This document shows positions 35,098 through 46,035 of a stretch of DNA of 64,000 bases, one piece after another; within the stretch, counting starts at the first letter, position 1, and the number at the start of each line of letters is the position of its first letter. The notes below the pieces were generated by a model that ran no database searches, had not been told where the DNA came from, and saw only the letters and a list, made by a program, of their open reading frames with translations. The translations under genes were made by a program, and so were the position numbers. Source of the DNA: Janibacter hoylei PVAS-1 (GTDB lineage: Bacteria > Actinomycetota > Actinomycetes > Actinomycetales > Dermatophilaceae); assembly GCF_000297495.1 (NCBI RefSeq), contig NZ_ALWX01000022.1, positions 124,001 to 188,000 on the forward strand. The letters run 5' to 3'.

Positions 35098-36780
35098 ATG
35101 ACCGCCACACCCGACTCACCCCTGCCCGGACCCGCCCGGCGCGACGTCGTCCGCGGCGCGGCCGCAGGTGCCGCCGTCGCCACGGCGACGGTCGCCCCCT
35201 TCGCCACGAGCCCGGCGCAGGCCGCCACGACGACGGGCTTCCTCCACGGCGTCGCCTCCGGCGACCCGCTGCCCACCGCCGTCGTCCTGTGGACCCGCGT
35301 GACGCCGACCGCCGACGCCACCCCGGGCTCGGGGCGCGGCGCGCGCGTCACCGTCACCTGGGAGGTCGCGACCGACGCGTCCTTCCGCACCGTCGTGCGC
35401 CGGGGCTCGATGACGACCGGCACCGAGCGCGACCACACCGTCAAGGTCGACGCGACCGGCCTCACGCCCGCGACCCGCTACGCCTACCGCTTCCGCAGCG
35501 GCGGCTCGGTCTCGCCGACCGGCTGGACGAAGACCGCGCCCGCGGCCGGCTCCACCCCGAGCCGGCTGCGCCTGGGTGTCGTGTCGTGCTCCAACTGGGA
35601 GGCCGGCTACTTCGCCGCCTACCGCCACCTCGCCGCTCACCAGGGCCTGGACGCCGTGCTCCACATGGGCGACTACCTCTACGAGTACCCCACAGGTGAG
35701 TACGGGGCGGCGAAGGGGGCAGTGCGCACCAGCGAGCCGGCGCACGAGATCGTCACCCTCGCCGACTACCGCATCCGCCACGGGCACTACAAGACCGACC
35801 CCGACCTGCAGGCGCTGCACGCCGCCGCTGCGTGGATCACGACGTGGGACGACCACGAGAGCGCCAACGACGCCTGGATCGGCGGAGCCGAGAACCACGA
35901 CCCGCTGACCGAGGGCAGGTGGCGTGACCGCGCCGCGGCGGCCCGCCGCGCCTACGACGAGTGGATGCCGATCCGCCTCTCCGGCACCGCCGCCATCGGC
36001 GACGGCAGCCAGATCTTCCGGCAGTTCTCCTTCGGCACCCTCGCCGACCTGCGGATGCTCGACCTGCGCACCTACCGCAGCGAGCAGGCCTCGGCGGCCC
36101 GGCTGGGTGCCGTCGGCGACGCCGACCGCACGATCACCGGCGATGCCCAGATGACCTGGCTCAAGCAGTCGCTGAGCAGGTCCACGGCGACGTGGAAGCT
36201 CGTCGGCAACCCGGTGATGATCGCGCCCGTGACCTTCGGCGCGGTCGACGTCGAGGTGGGTCGGGCCCTGCACGACATGGGTGGGGTGCTGCCCCCAGAG
36301 GGGATCCCGTACAACGTCGACCAGTGGGACGGGTACACGGCCGACCGCCGCGAGCTCATCGACCACATCGCCGACCACGCGATCGACAACACCGTCTTCC
36401 TCACCGGTGACATCCACTCGGCCTGGGCCTGCGACATCCCCAAGAACGTCGGCACGTACCCGCTGAGCCGGTCCGTCGCCGTCGAGTTCGTCGGCACGTC
36501 GGTGACCTCCAACAACCTCGACGACATCCTCAAGGTCGAGCCGCGCACCCTCTCGCTCGCCGTCGAGGGGGCCATCCGTGGGGCCAACCTCCACGTGCGC
36601 TACCTCGACTTCGACCGGCACGGCTACTCCGTGCTCACCCTGACGCCCGCGCGGGCGCAGATGGACTGGTACGCACTCGCGGACCGGACCGACCGGCAGT
36701 CCACCGCGCGGTGGAGCGCCGGGTTCGAGACCCTGCCCGGGACCAACCGGGTCCGCCGCGTCTGGAAGGCCGCCTCATGA
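35098..36780 (+). CDS. phoD: Tat-exported alkaline phosphatase D
   Basis: Secreted phosphodiesterase/phosphatase of the PhoD family, 560 residues. The N-terminus has a twin-arginine signal ([20 protein letters not shown] ending SPAQA, cleavage about residue 43), consistent with folded, cofactor-loaded export. The N-terminal domain opens [20 protein letters not shown]. Metal-site motifs follow in order: [54 protein letters not shown] just upstream supports the ATG at 35098 instead of the upstream GTG or ATG readings. The stop overlaps the next phosphoesterase start (ATGA), so they form an operon, presumably for phosphate scavenging. No clear Pho box was resolved. Confidence 0.94.
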   Translation: MTATPDSPLPGPARRDVVRGAAAGAAVATATVAPFATSPAQAATTTGFLHGVASGDPLPTAVVLWTRVTPTADATPGSGRGARVTVTWEVATDASFRTVVRRGSMTTGTERDHTVKVDATGLTPATRYAYRFRSGGSVSPTGWTKTAPAAGSTPSRLRLGVVSCSNWEAGYFAAYRHLAAHQGLDAVLHMGDYLYEYPTGEYGAAKGAVRTSEPAHEIVTLADYRIRHGHYKTDPDLQALHAAAAWITTWDDHESANDAWIGGAENHDPLTEGRWRDRAAAARRAYDEWMPIRLSGTAAIGDGSQIFRQFSFGTLADLRMLDLRTYRSEQASAARLGAVGDADRTITGDAQMTWLKQSLSRSTATWKLVGNPVMIAPVTFGAVDVEVGRALHDMGGVLPPEGIPYNVDQWDGYTADRRELIDHIADHAIDNTVFLTGDIHSAWACDIPKNVGTYPLSRSVAVEFVGTSVTSNNLDDILKVEPRTLSLAVEGAIRGANLHVRYLDFDRHGYSVLTLTPARAQMDWYALADRTDRQSTARWSAGFETLPGTNRVRRVWKAAS

Positions 36781-38024
36781 GCACCCCCACCCGCCGTACC
36801 GTCATGCGCGTCGCCGCCGCGAGCGGCGCGACGATCACCCTCTCGGCTGCGGCTGGTGCGAGTGCCGCCTCCGCGGCCACCACCCGCAGCCGCAAGCGGG
36901 TCTACGTGCTCGTCACCGACGGGCTGCGCCCGGACGAGATCACCGTCGCGCGCACGCCCAACCTCCACCAGCTGCGCTCGACGGGAGCCTGGTACCCCAA
37001 CGCGCGATCGCTGCCCATCATGGAGACGATCCCCAACCACGTCATGATGATGACGGGGGTGCGACCGGACCGTAACGGCGTGCCGGCCAACAAGATCTAC
37101 GACCGCACGCTCGGCGAGGTCCGCGACATGGACCGCGAGAGCGACATCAAGGCCCCGACGATCTTCGAGCAGCTCGAGACGAAGGGGGTGACCGGCGGCA
37201 CCGTCCTGTCCAAGGACTACCTCTACGGGATCTTCGGCGAAAAGGCGATGTACCGCTGGGAGCCCAAGCCGCTCATGCCGATCACCGACCACGCGCCCGA
37301 CGGCTACACCTACGACGCCCTGGTCAAGATGATCGGCGCCGCCGACCCCAACCTCGTCTTCGCCAACTTCGGCGACATCGACCGGGTCGGGCACGCAGAC
37401 CCCGGTGGCACGGTCACCGTCCCGGCCATGCGCTACGCGGCCCTCAACAACACCGACCGTCTGATCGGCAACTTCGTCAGCTACCTCAAGTCGACCAACC
37501 GGTGGAAGGACTCGCTCGTCATCGTCCTCGCGGACCACTCGATGGACTGGTCCATGGGCCACCGGGTCATCTCGCTCGGGGCGCCGATCTGGTTCGACCG
37601 CACGCTGCGCGACAACGTCGAGATCGCGCAGAACGGCGGAGCGGACTGCCTCTACTGGACCGGGCCCGCCGGTGGCAGGGCGGCCGGGCTGAAGCGCCTG
37701 CGCGAGCTCGTCCTCAAGCAGCAGGGCGTGCTGTCCGTGCACACGCCCGCCGAGCTGCGTCTGAGCCCCAACGCCGGCGACCTCGTCGTCTACTGCAAGG
37801 CGGGGTGGCGCTTCTCCGACCCGACGATCTTCAACAACCCCATCCCGGGCAACCACGGGCACCCGGTGACCAAGCCGATCCCCTTCATCGTGGCCGGCGG
37901 AGCCGCCCAGGTGAGGCCCGGGGTGCGCACCGCGGTCGCGCACACGATGGACGTCGCGCCGACGATCGCGCAGTACTTCGGCCTGCCGACGACGGGATAT
38001 GACGGGAGATCGCGTCTGGTCTGA
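36777..38024 (+). CDS. Tat-exported alkaline phosphatase-superfamily phosphodiesterase
   Basis: Type I phosphodiesterase/nucleotide pyrophosphatase-like enzyme, 415 residues. A twin-arginine signal ([20 protein letters not shown], cleavage after SAASA) precedes the catalytic domain. Alkaline phosphatase-superfamily metal sites are visible: [15 protein letters not shown] (first Asp), [20 protein letters not shown] with the probable nucleophile Thr in [32 protein letters not shown] and [16 protein letters not shown]. It is coupled to PhoD by an ATGA overlap, so the two exported enzymes probably degrade phosphodiesters outside the cell in sequence. lepA follows 49 nt later. Confidence 0.9.
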   Translation: MSTPTRRTVMRVAAASGATITLSAAAGASAASAATTRSRKRVYVLVTDGLRPDEITVARTPNLHQLRSTGAWYPNARSLPIMETIPNHVMMMTGVRPDRNGVPANKIYDRTLGEVRDMDRESDIKAPTIFEQLETKGVTGGTVLSKDYLYGIFGEKAMYRWEPKPLMPITDHAPDGYTYDALVKMIGAADPNLVFANFGDIDRVGHADPGGTVTVPAMRYAALNNTDRLIGNFVSYLKSTNRWKDSLVIVLADHSMDWSMGHRVISLGAPIWFDRTLRDNVEIAQNGGADCLYWTGPAGGRAAGLKRLRELVLKQQGVLSVHTPAELRLSPNAGDLVVYCKAGWRFSDPTIFNNPIPGNHGHPVTKPIPFIVAGGAAQVRPGVRTAVAHTMDVAPTIAQYFGLPTTGYDGRSRLV

Positions 38025-38073
38025 GAGGATGGGCCACTGAGCCCTGTCCCGACGAACCCGAGGTCCGCAACCC

Positions 38074-39930
<1,857 letters not shown>

Positions 39931-39978
39931 CGGCGCGATGCTGACGTGACGCAGCCGACGCCGGGGACCCTTCCCGGC

Positions 39979-39998
39979 CACTAAGCGCTGGCTTAGTG
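39979..39998 (+). promoter_or_regulatory. TetR-type operator overlapping the promoter of the DUF4442 gene
   Basis: CACTAAGC-GCTG-GCTTAGTG is a perfect 8-bp inverted repeat with a 4-bp spacer, ending 8 nt before the ATG at 40007. Its right arm overlaps TAGTGT (39994-39999), which sits 7 nt before the ATG as a leaderless -10. A repressor bound here would block transcription directly. No TetR gene lies nearby, so a distant regulator, for example of fatty-acid metabolism, is inferred. Confidence 0.65.
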
Positions 39999-40006
39999 TG
40001 GCGGTC

Positions 40007-40483
40007 ATGGCACAGCAGACCTTCGACCTCTACCAGCGCGTCACGAGCCTCCCGGCCGGCAAGCGGATCTTCTCCCTGCTCTACGCCGTCAAGGCGCCGT
40101 ACTTCGCCACCGTCCGACCGAAGGTGCGCGAGGTCCGCGCCAACCACGCCGAGCTGTCGATCCGCAACCGCAAGCGGGTGCACAACCACATCGGCACCCT
40201 CCACGCGATCGCCGTGTGCAACGGGCTCGAGGCCGCGATGGGTCTGCTCGCCGAGGCAACCTGCCCGAGCGACCAGCGATGGCTGCCGCGGGGCCTGCGG
40301 GTGAGCTACCTCGCCAAGTCGACGACCGACCTGCTGTGCGTCGCCGAGACCGACCCCGAGCAGTGGACGGGCGAGGCTCCCTACGACGTCGACATCCGGG
40401 TCAAGGCGGTGCGCACCGACGGCGTCGTCGTCGTCGAGGGCGTCATCCCCGTCTACGTCACTGCCAAGCCGAAGAAGGCCTGA
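40007..40483 (+). CDS. DUF4442 hot-dog thioesterase-like protein
   Basis: A 158-residue protein of the DUF4442 family, hot-dog fold, related to PaaI-type acyl-CoA thioesterases. It has the family opening LYQRVTSLPAGKRIFSLLYA, the central helix motif NHIGTLHAIAVCNGLEAAMG with the conserved NHIGT, and closing VKAVRTDGVVVVEGVIPVYV. It probably acts on acyl-CoA or acyl-ACP; not proven for the family. ATG 40007 is preferred to GTG 39998 because the latter lies inside the operator. Transcription looks repressor-controlled through the 39979-39998 dyad. Confidence 0.82.
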   Translation: MAQQTFDLYQRVTSLPAGKRIFSLLYAVKAPYFATVRPKVREVRANHAELSIRNRKRVHNHIGTLHAIAVCNGLEAAMGLLAEATCPSDQRWLPRGLRVSYLAKSTTDLLCVAETDPEQWTGEAPYDVDIRVKAVRTDGVVVVEGVIPVYVTAKPKKA

Positions 40484-40486
40484 GCC

Positions 40487-41260
40487 TCACCCCACGAGCC
40501 GGTCGCGCAGCCGCGTGACCTCCTCCTGGGTCCACCCGGCGGCCTCCAGCCAGCCGATCGTCCCGCCGAACTCCTCGTCGAGGTGGGCGAGCACCGCCGC
40601 CATCGACTCCGCGCGGGGCAGCTGCTCCTCGAGGGTGTGGGTGGGCAGTGACCTGCGGTAGGGCTCGACCTCGATGAGGCGATCGATGATCCGCTCGAGC
40701 CGCCCGGCGGTCAGGACGTAGTCGGCGACGATCTCCTCGTCGGGGACCCCGGCGACCGCCAGAGCCATCCCGACGACCGTGCCCGTGCGGTCCTTGCCCG
40801 CGGCGCAGTGGACGACGGTGCCTCCGGCGCTGTCCCGGATCGCGGCGAGTGCCGCGGCGACGGAGTCGGGGCGCCGCGTGAGGTAGCCCGTGTAGTGCCG
40901 GGCCCAGAAGGCCCCGTCCCGCGGCGCGGGGTCCCCGCGACCCCACCGGACCGCCAGTGCCTCCTCGACCGTCTCATCGGCCCCGAGGTCCTCGCGCAGC
41001 AGGCTGTGGTGGTGGTGGGTCAGCGGGGTGGAGCGCAGCGGCCCGGCGCCGGTGACCTCGTGCTCGACGTGGCTGCGCAGGTCGACGACGTCGGTCACCC
41101 CGAGCACCTCGACGAGGTGACGGACGTCCCCTTCGCTCAGGTCCTGGAGGTTGTCGCTGCGGATGAGCCGCCCCTCGCGGGTGGTGCGGCCGTCGCGGGT
41201 GGGCAGGCCACCGAGGTCACGCATGTTGACGACGCCGTCGAGCTCGATCCACCGGGTCAT
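40487..41260 (-). CDS. Tyrosine-protein/lipid phosphatase, DSP-like
   Basis: A 257-residue phosphatase of the bacterial Y_phosphatase3 family (LipA/MptpB type). The conserved start is DGVVNMRDLGGLPTRDGRTT with the NxRDLGG motif. The P-loop is VVHCAAGKDRTGT, with nucleophile Cys, Lys-Asp at the phosphoinositide-phosphatase positions, and Arg, typical of dual-specificity and lipid-active members. DVVDLRS is the general-acid-side block. ATG 41260 was chosen because TACCGT lies 7 nt upstream at leaderless spacing and the alternative GTG at 41269 would fall in that box. It is divergent from hemW. Confidence 0.87.
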   Translation of the reverse strand: MTRWIELDGVVNMRDLGGLPTRDGRTTREGRLIRSDNLQDLSEGDVRHLVEVLGVTDVVDLRSHVEHEVTGAGPLRSTPLTHHHHSLLREDLGADETVEEALAVRWGRGDPAPRDGAFWARHYTGYLTRRPDSVAAALAAIRDSAGGTVVHCAAGKDRTGTVVGMALAVAGVPDEEIVADYVLTAGRLERIIDRLIEVEPYRRSLPTHTLEEQLPRAESMAAVLAHLDEEFGGTIGWLEAAGWTQEEVTRLRDRLVG

Positions 41261-41267
41261 GCCGCCC

Positions 41268-41273
41268 ACGGTA
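41268..41273 (-). promoter_or_regulatory. Leaderless-type -10 box of the phosphatase gene
   Basis: Minus-strand TACCGT ends 7 nt before the ATG at 41260 and helps decide the start codon. The divergent hemW begins 20 nt away, so the two promoters overlap. Confidence 0.45.
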
Positions 41274-41292
41274 TCGGTGGGAGGATGGGACG

Positions 41293-42456
41293 GTGCGTCC
41301 CCCCTTCGGCATCTACCTGCACGTGCCCTTCTGCACGGTCCGATGCGGGTACTGCGACTTCAACACCTACACGGCCACCGAGCTGGGCCCCGTCGGCGGC
41401 GCGAAGGGGGCGAGCGTCGCCACCTTCGTCGACGCCGCGATCGGCGAGCTCGACCTGGCGGCGCGGTCCGTGGGCACGGACCGCCCGGTCTCGACGGTCT
41501 TCGTCGGGGGCGGCACGCCGACGCTGCTGCCCCCGCAGGACCTCGTGCGCTTCCTCGATGCCGTGCGGGAGCGGTGGGGCCTGGACGACGATGCCGAGGT
41601 GACGACGGAGGCCAACCCCGACAGCGTCACCGAGGAGTCGCTGCGGGTGCTCGCCGACGGCGGTTTCAGCCGGGTGAGCATCGGCATGCAGTCGGCCGTG
41701 CCGCAGGTGCTCGCGACGCTCGACCGCACCCATGACCCTGCCAACGTCGCCCGTGCCCTGGCCGCGGCCCGTGCCGCGGGTCTCGCGGTGAGCCTGGACC
41801 TCATCTACGGCACGCCGGGGGAGACCCTCGACCAGTGGCGCACCTCGCTCGAGACCGCCGTCGCCCTCGAGCCCGACCACCTGTCCGCCTATGCCCTGAC
41901 CGTCGAGGACGGCACCAAGATGGCCGCCCGGGTGCGTCGGGGCGAGCTGCCGATGCCGACGGGTGACGACGAGGCGGACAAGTACGAGCTGGCCGACGAG
42001 CTGCTCGCCGCGGCCGGCTACGGCTGGTACGAGATCAGCAACTGGGCCCGCACGCCCGCCGACCGCTGCCGGCACAACGAGGCCTACTGGCGCAGCCACG
42101 ACTGGTGGGGCGTCGGCCCGGGCGCGCACAGCCACGTCGACGGCGAGCGCTGGTGGAACCTCAAGCACCCGGCGACATGGGCCAAGGCGCTGGCCGAGGG
42201 GGACCCGGCCGCCGAGCGTGAGGTCCTGACGGCCGAGCAGCGCGCCGACGAGGACGTCCTGCTCGGGGTGCGTCTCGTCGACGGGCTGCCGACCGATCGC
42301 TTGACGCCGCAGGGGCGTCGGGCCGTCGCGGGCCTCGTCGCCGACGGCCTCGTCGAGGGCCGGGCCGCGATCGGCGGCCGCGTCGTCCTCACCCGCCGTG
42401 GACGACTGCTGGCCGACACCGTCGTCCACCACCTCGTCGGGAGCGCAGGTGCCTGA
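41293..42456 (+). CDS. hemW: HemW, radical SAM heme chaperone
   Basis: Coproporphyrinogen III oxidase-like radical SAM protein, 387 residues. HemW binds heme and delivers it to membrane proteins; it was formerly annotated as oxygen-independent HemN. The 4Fe-4S motif is CTVRCGYCDFN (C14, C18, C21, CxxxCxxC), without the extra cysteine after it that true HemN has. VFVGGGTPTLLPPQDL and SIGMQSAVPQVLATLDRTHD are conserved, and a HemN C-terminal domain follows. GTG start. Its stop lies inside the start of the TRIC gene (8-nt overlap). In many actinobacteria hemW lies near hrcA and lepA, as here. Confidence 0.94.
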   Translation: MRPPFGIYLHVPFCTVRCGYCDFNTYTATELGPVGGAKGASVATFVDAAIGELDLAARSVGTDRPVSTVFVGGGTPTLLPPQDLVRFLDAVRERWGLDDDAEVTTEANPDSVTEESLRVLADGGFSRVSIGMQSAVPQVLATLDRTHDPANVARALAAARAAGLAVSLDLIYGTPGETLDQWRTSLETAVALEPDHLSAYALTVEDGTKMAARVRRGELPMPTGDDEADKYELADELLAAAGYGWYEISNWARTPADRCRHNEAYWRSHDWWGVGPGAHSHVDGERWWNLKHPATWAKALAEGDPAAEREVLTAEQRADEDVLLGVRLVDGLPTDRLTPQGRRAVAGLVADGLVEGRAAIGGRVVLTRRGRLLADTVVHHLVGSAGA

Positions 42457-43099
42457 CGTCCCGCAGATCCCCGACCTCATCGCCGCCTTCGACCTGCTCG
42501 GCGTCTTCGCCAACGGGCTGCTCGGTGGGGCCGTCGCCCGGCGCTACCAGCTCGACCCGGTCGGCTTCTGCGTGCTCGCCGTCGTCTCCGCCCTCGGGGG
42601 TGGCGCGATCCGCGACGTGCTGCTCGACGTCCAGCCGGTGGCGCTGACCGACCTGCGGTACCTCACGGTGGCGCTCACGGCCGCCCTCATCGCCTTCCTC
42701 GTCCCGCTCGACGGGCGCCGCTGGCGGCAGGTCTTCCCCTGGGTGGACGCCGTGGCGCTCGGCACCTGGGCCGTCGTCGGCACCCAGAAGGCGCTGCTGC
42801 TCGACATCCACTGGTTCCCGGCGATCCTGCTCGGCGTACTCACCGCGTGCGGGGGAGGAGTCGTGCGCGACGTCATGCTCGGCAGCGTGCCTGCGATCCT
42901 GCAGCGCTCCGAGCTCTACGCGACCGCGGCCTTCGCCGGCGGCGCCTCCTTCGTCCTGCTCCAGCTGGTGACCACTGATCCGCTCGCCTCGTTGGGCGCA
43001 CTGCTCATTGGCGGCGGCGTGTGCGACCTCGCTCGACGGCGTGGGTGGATGCTGCCGACCGAGCCGAAGTGGCGCCCGAGCCGGGTGCACCGCCGCTGA
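42449..43099 (+). CDS. TRIC/UPF0126-family cation channel protein
   Basis: Integral membrane protein of 216 residues with two tandem UPF0126 (TRIC) repeats. Each repeat has a glycine-rich ALGGGAIRDVLL or ACGGGVVRDVMLG signature, about seven helices in total. Prokaryotic TRIC proteins form K+-permeable trimers; the bacterial role is unclear. The GTG at 42449 overlaps the hemW end by 8 nt, so the pair is coupled. The basic tail WRPSRVHRR is cytoplasmic by the positive-inside rule. Confidence 0.88.
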   Translation: MPDVPQIPDLIAAFDLLGVFANGLLGGAVARRYQLDPVGFCVLAVVSALGGGAIRDVLLDVQPVALTDLRYLTVALTAALIAFLVPLDGRRWRQVFPWVDAVALGTWAVVGTQKALLLDIHWFPAILLGVLTACGGGVVRDVMLGSVPAILQRSELYATAAFAGGASFVLLQLVTTDPLASLGALLIGGGVCDLARRRGWMLPTEPKWRPSRVHRR

Positions 43100-43167
43100 C
43101 CCGGTGTCGATGACCGCTTCGCGGACGCAGGTGTGCGGGCGCTTACCCCATGGCGCACGATGAGGGC

Positions 43168-43923
43168 ATGACCACGACTCGTACCGCCATCGTCACCGGA
43201 GCCGCCCGCGGGATCGGCCGGGCCATCGCCCTTCGCCTCGCCACGGACGGCCACCACGTCGCCGTCCTCGACCTCGACGAGTCCGCCTGCCAGGTGGTCG
43301 TCGACGAGATCACCGAAGGGGGCGGGACCGCTCTCGCCGTGGGCGTGGACGTCTCCGACGCCGAGCAGGTCGAGGCGGGCGTCGCTCGGGTCGCCGCAGA
43401 GCTCGGCGCCCCGACCCTGCTCGTCAACAACGCGGGCATCATCCGCGACAACATGCTCTTCAAGATGTCGGTCGACGACTGGGACTCCGTCATGGCGGTC
43501 CACCTGCGCGGCGCCTTCCTCATGACCAAGGCGGCCCAGGCCCACATGACCGCGGAGAAGTACGGCCGCATCGTCAACCTCTCCTCGACCTCCGCCCTCG
43601 GCAACCGGGGCCAGGCCAACTACTCCGCCGCCAAGGCCGGCATGCAGGGCTTCACCAAGACCCTCGCCATCGAGCTCGGCAAGTTCGGTGTCACCGCCAA
43701 TGCCATCGCTCCCGGCTTCATCCAGACCGACATGACCGCGGCCACCGCCGAGCGGATCGGCGTGCCCTTCGAGGACTTCCTCGCCCACGCCGCCAAGGAG
43801 ACCCCCGTCGGTCGCGTCGGCCAGCCCGAGGACATCGCCGCCACCGCATCCTTCCTGCTGTCCGAGGAGGCCGGCTTCGTCTCCGGCCAGGTCATCTACG
43901 TCGCCGGCGGCCCGCGCGACTGA
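43168..43923 (+). CDS. fabG: FabG-like short-chain dehydrogenase/reductase
   Basis: NAD(P)-dependent SDR, 251 residues, probably 3-oxoacyl-ACP or -CoA reductase. The cofactor motif is VTGAARGIGRAIAL, then NNAG in LLVNNAGIIRDNMLF. The catalytic residues are Ser in LSSTSALGN, Tyr and Lys in ANYSAAKAG. The C-terminus GFVSGQVIYVAGGPRD is typical. ATG 43168 follows a GAGGG element and begins the conserved TRTAIVTG; ATG 43150 is an alternative giving six extra residues. Monocistronic, convergent with DUF3097 (4-bp gap). Because many SDRs share these motifs, the exact substrate is uncertain. Confidence 0.88.
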   Translation: MTTTRTAIVTGAARGIGRAIALRLATDGHHVAVLDLDESACQVVVDEITEGGGTALAVGVDVSDAEQVEAGVARVAAELGAPTLLVNNAGIIRDNMLFKMSVDDWDSVMAVHLRGAFLMTKAAQAHMTAEKYGRIVNLSSTSALGNRGQANYSAAKAGMQGFTKTLAIELGKFGVTANAIAPGFIQTDMTAATAERIGVPFEDFLAHAAKETPVGRVGQPEDIAATASFLLSEEAGFVSGQVIYVAGGPRD

Positions 43924-43927
43924 CCCG

Positions 43928-44803
43928 CTACTCGGCCGTGACGAAGTCGATGAGCTCCTCGACGCGGCCGAGCAGCGCCGGCTCGAGGTCGGCGTAGGTG
44001 CGCACGGTGGCGAGGATCTGCTTCCAGGCACGGGCGATGTCGGCCTGGGTGTCGTGGGCCCAGCCGAGGTGCTGGCAGATGCCCTTCTTCCACTCGATCG
44101 AGCGGGGGATCGTCGGCCAGGTGTCCATGCCGAGACGCTGGGGCCGGACCGACTGCCAGACGTCGACGTAGGGGTGGCCGAGGACGAGCACGTGCTCAGG
44201 GGCGACCCGGTTGGCCTTCTCGACGATGCGCGACTCCTTGCTGCCCGGCACGAGGTGGTCGACGAGCACGCCCATCCGGCGGCCGGGGCCGGGAGCGAAG
44301 TCGCGGATCGCGGCAGCCAGGTCGTCGACGCCGTCGAGCGGCTCGACGACGACACCCTCGACGCGCAGGTCGTGGCCCCAGACCTTTTCGACGAGCTCGG
44401 CGTCGTGGCGCCCCTCGACGAAGATCCGCGAGCCTCGGGCGACGCGGGCCTTGCCGTCGTGGACGGCGACGGAGCCGCTCGCGGTGCGCGAGGCCTGCTG
44501 CTGGGCGGCGGCGAGGGCCGCGCGCTGCGCAGCCTTCGGCGGGGTGAGAGTCACGGGGGCGCCGTCGACGTGGAAGCCCGGCCCGAGCGGGAAGGCCTTG
44601 ACCTTGCCACGGCGGTCCTCGAGGTGGACGACGTGGACGCCGCCGGCCTTCTCCACCGCGACCACGGCGCCGACCCAGCCGGTCTCGACGTCCTCGACGA
44701 CGGTGCCGGTCACCGCCTCGAGGGCGCGGGAGGTGGGCCGCGCCAGCCTCCCCTTCGACTGCCAGCCGGCCGAGAGGACGTCCTTGCCGTATCGATCGCT
44801 CAC
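43928..44803 (-). CDS. DUF3097 protein
   Basis: Actinobacteria-specific protein of unknown function, 291 residues. It opens VSDRYGKDVLSAGWQSKGRL and has GTVVEDVETGWVGAVVAVEK. Then comes a toprim-like segment IFVEGRHDAELVEKVWGHDL, where EGRHDAE is reminiscent of an acidic nucleic-acid-enzyme site. Next are MGVLVDHLVPGSKESRIVEK and LGHPYVDVWQSVRPQRLGMD. The GTG at 44803 is chosen because TACCGT lies at leaderless spacing and the longer reading has no conservation. It is divergent from hrcA, a placement common in actinobacteria. Confidence 0.88.
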   Translation of the reverse strand: MSDRYGKDVLSAGWQSKGRLARPTSRALEAVTGTVVEDVETGWVGAVVAVEKAGGVHVVHLEDRRGKVKAFPLGPGFHVDGAPVTLTPPKAAQRAALAAAQQQASRTASGSVAVHDGKARVARGSRIFVEGRHDAELVEKVWGHDLRVEGVVVEPLDGVDDLAAAIRDFAPGPGRRMGVLVDHLVPGSKESRIVEKANRVAPEHVLVLGHPYVDVWQSVRPQRLGMDTWPTIPRSIEWKKGICQHLGWAHDTQADIARAWKQILATVRTYADLEPALLGRVEELIDFVTAE

Positions 44804-44809
44804 GCAGGG

Positions 44810-44815
44810 ACGGTA
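44810..44815 (-). promoter_or_regulatory. Leaderless-type -10 box of the DUF3097 gene
   Basis: Minus-strand TACCGT ends 6 nt before the GTG at 44803. Confidence 0.45.
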
Positions 44816-44878
44816 GGCCGAAGGGCGGTCGCCGGCGCAGGCGGCACGCCGGATTCCGGGGAATGCCCGCCCCGGTCG

Positions 44879-44884
44879 TAGACT
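44879..44884 (+). promoter_or_regulatory. -10 box of hrcA-dnaJ
   Basis: TAGACT directly abuts the CIRCE dyad, so the expected transcription start (about 44891) lies inside the operator, a geometry suited to HrcA repression. The leader is about 50 nt with a strong AGGGAGG ribosome site at 44931-44937. Confidence 0.5.
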
Positions 44885-44910
44885 TGGCACTCAGGTGGAC
44901 CGAGTGCCAG
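44884..44910 (+). promoter_or_regulatory. CIRCE operator upstream of hrcA
   Basis: TTGGCACTC-N9-GAGTGCCAG matches the CIRCE consensus TTAGCACTC-N9-GAGTGCTAA in arm length and spacing, with one unmatched terminal pair between the arms. It lies 33 nt before hrcA. HrcA binding here would autoregulate hrcA-dnaJ; heat release is the established mechanism. Confidence 0.9.
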
Positions 44911-44942
44911 CGGTCCGAGCATCGTGTCGAAGGGAGGTCCGC

Positions 44943-45980
44943 ATGAGCCAGGAGCAGCGGCGCATGGCCGTGCTGAGCGCCATCATCGAGGACTACGTGC
45001 AGACCTCCGAGCCGGTGGGTTCCAAGGCCCTCCTGGACCGGCACCAGCTCAACGTCTCGGCCGCGACGGTGCGCAACGACATGGCCGCGCTCGAGGACGA
45101 GGGCCTCATCGCGGCGCCGCACACCTCCGCCGGGCGGATCCCCACCGATGCCGGCTACCGGCTCTTCGTCGACCGCCTGGCAGCCGTCCGCCCGATGTCG
45201 AAGGGCGAGCGGGCCGCCATCACGAGCTACCTCGAGGGCGCCGACGACCTCGACACCGTCCTCGACCGGACGGTGCGTCTGCTGTCGACGCTCACCCGTC
45301 AGGTCGCCGTCGTGCAGTACCCCTCGCTGACCCGCAGCACCGTCCGGCACGTCGAGCTCGTCCCGATGAGCCGGACGCGGCTCATGGTCGTCGTCATCAT
45401 GGGCAGCGGCCGCGTCGAGCAGCGGATCATCCCGATCAACGTCGACTACACGACCGCGGTGGGGGCCGAGGCCCTCGCCAGCGCGCGTGCGCGGATCAAC
45501 GCCGCGACCCACGACCGGCGCCTCGCCGAGGCGCTCACCTCGCTCGCGACCCTCCACGAGGACGACCGTGAGACCGAGGACGCCCTGACGGCGGGCGTGC
45601 TCGCCGCGCTCGACGCGGCGCTCGCGGAGGAGCGGGCGACCAAGGTGACGCTCGCCGGCACCGCCAACCTCGCCCGCAGCTCCGGCGACTTCCCGATGAC
45701 GCTCGAGCCGGTGCTCGACGCCCTCGAGCAGCACGTGGTGCTGCTGCGCCTGCTGAGCGCCGAGGCCCACGACGCGTCGACGGGCGTCTCGGTGCGCATC
45801 GGCGCCGAAAACCCGGTCTCGAGCCTGCAGTCGACCTCCTTCATCACCTCGGGCTACGGCGCGGGCGACGAGCACGTCGGTGCCGTCGGCGTGCTCGGCC
45901 CGACCCGCATGGACTACCCGGCGACCATGGCGCAGGTGCGCGCTGTGGCCGCCTACCTCTCGCGGATCGTGGACGCCTGA
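44943..45980 (+). CDS. hrcA: Heat-inducible transcription repressor HrcA
   Basis: Repressor of class I heat-shock genes, binding CIRCE as a dimer and stabilised by GroEL. The 345 residues have the N-terminal winged helix [30 protein letters not shown] and [20 protein letters not shown]. The family motif [20 protein letters not shown] follows, then the GAF-like domain ending in [20 protein letters not shown]. The ATG at 44943 is set by AGGGAGG 5 nt upstream and by the homology start. It is autoregulated through the CIRCE element at 44884-44910 and is followed by dnaJ 55 nt downstream. Confidence 0.97.
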   Translation: MSQEQRRMAVLSAIIEDYVQTSEPVGSKALLDRHQLNVSAATVRNDMAALEDEGLIAAPHTSAGRIPTDAGYRLFVDRLAAVRPMSKGERAAITSYLEGADDLDTVLDRTVRLLSTLTRQVAVVQYPSLTRSTVRHVELVPMSRTRLMVVVIMGSGRVEQRIIPINVDYTTAVGAEALASARARINAATHDRRLAEALTSLATLHEDDRETEDALTAGVLAALDAALAEERATKVTLAGTANLARSSGDFPMTLEPVLDALEQHVVLLRLLSAEAHDASTGVSVRIGAENPVSSLQSTSFITSGYGAGDEHVGAVGVLGPTRMDYPATMAQVRAVAAYLSRIVDA

Positions 45981-46035
45981 CCGGCGCCACCCCGCACCCG
46001 ACCGACATCGACCACGACCCACGAGGACCTCACGC

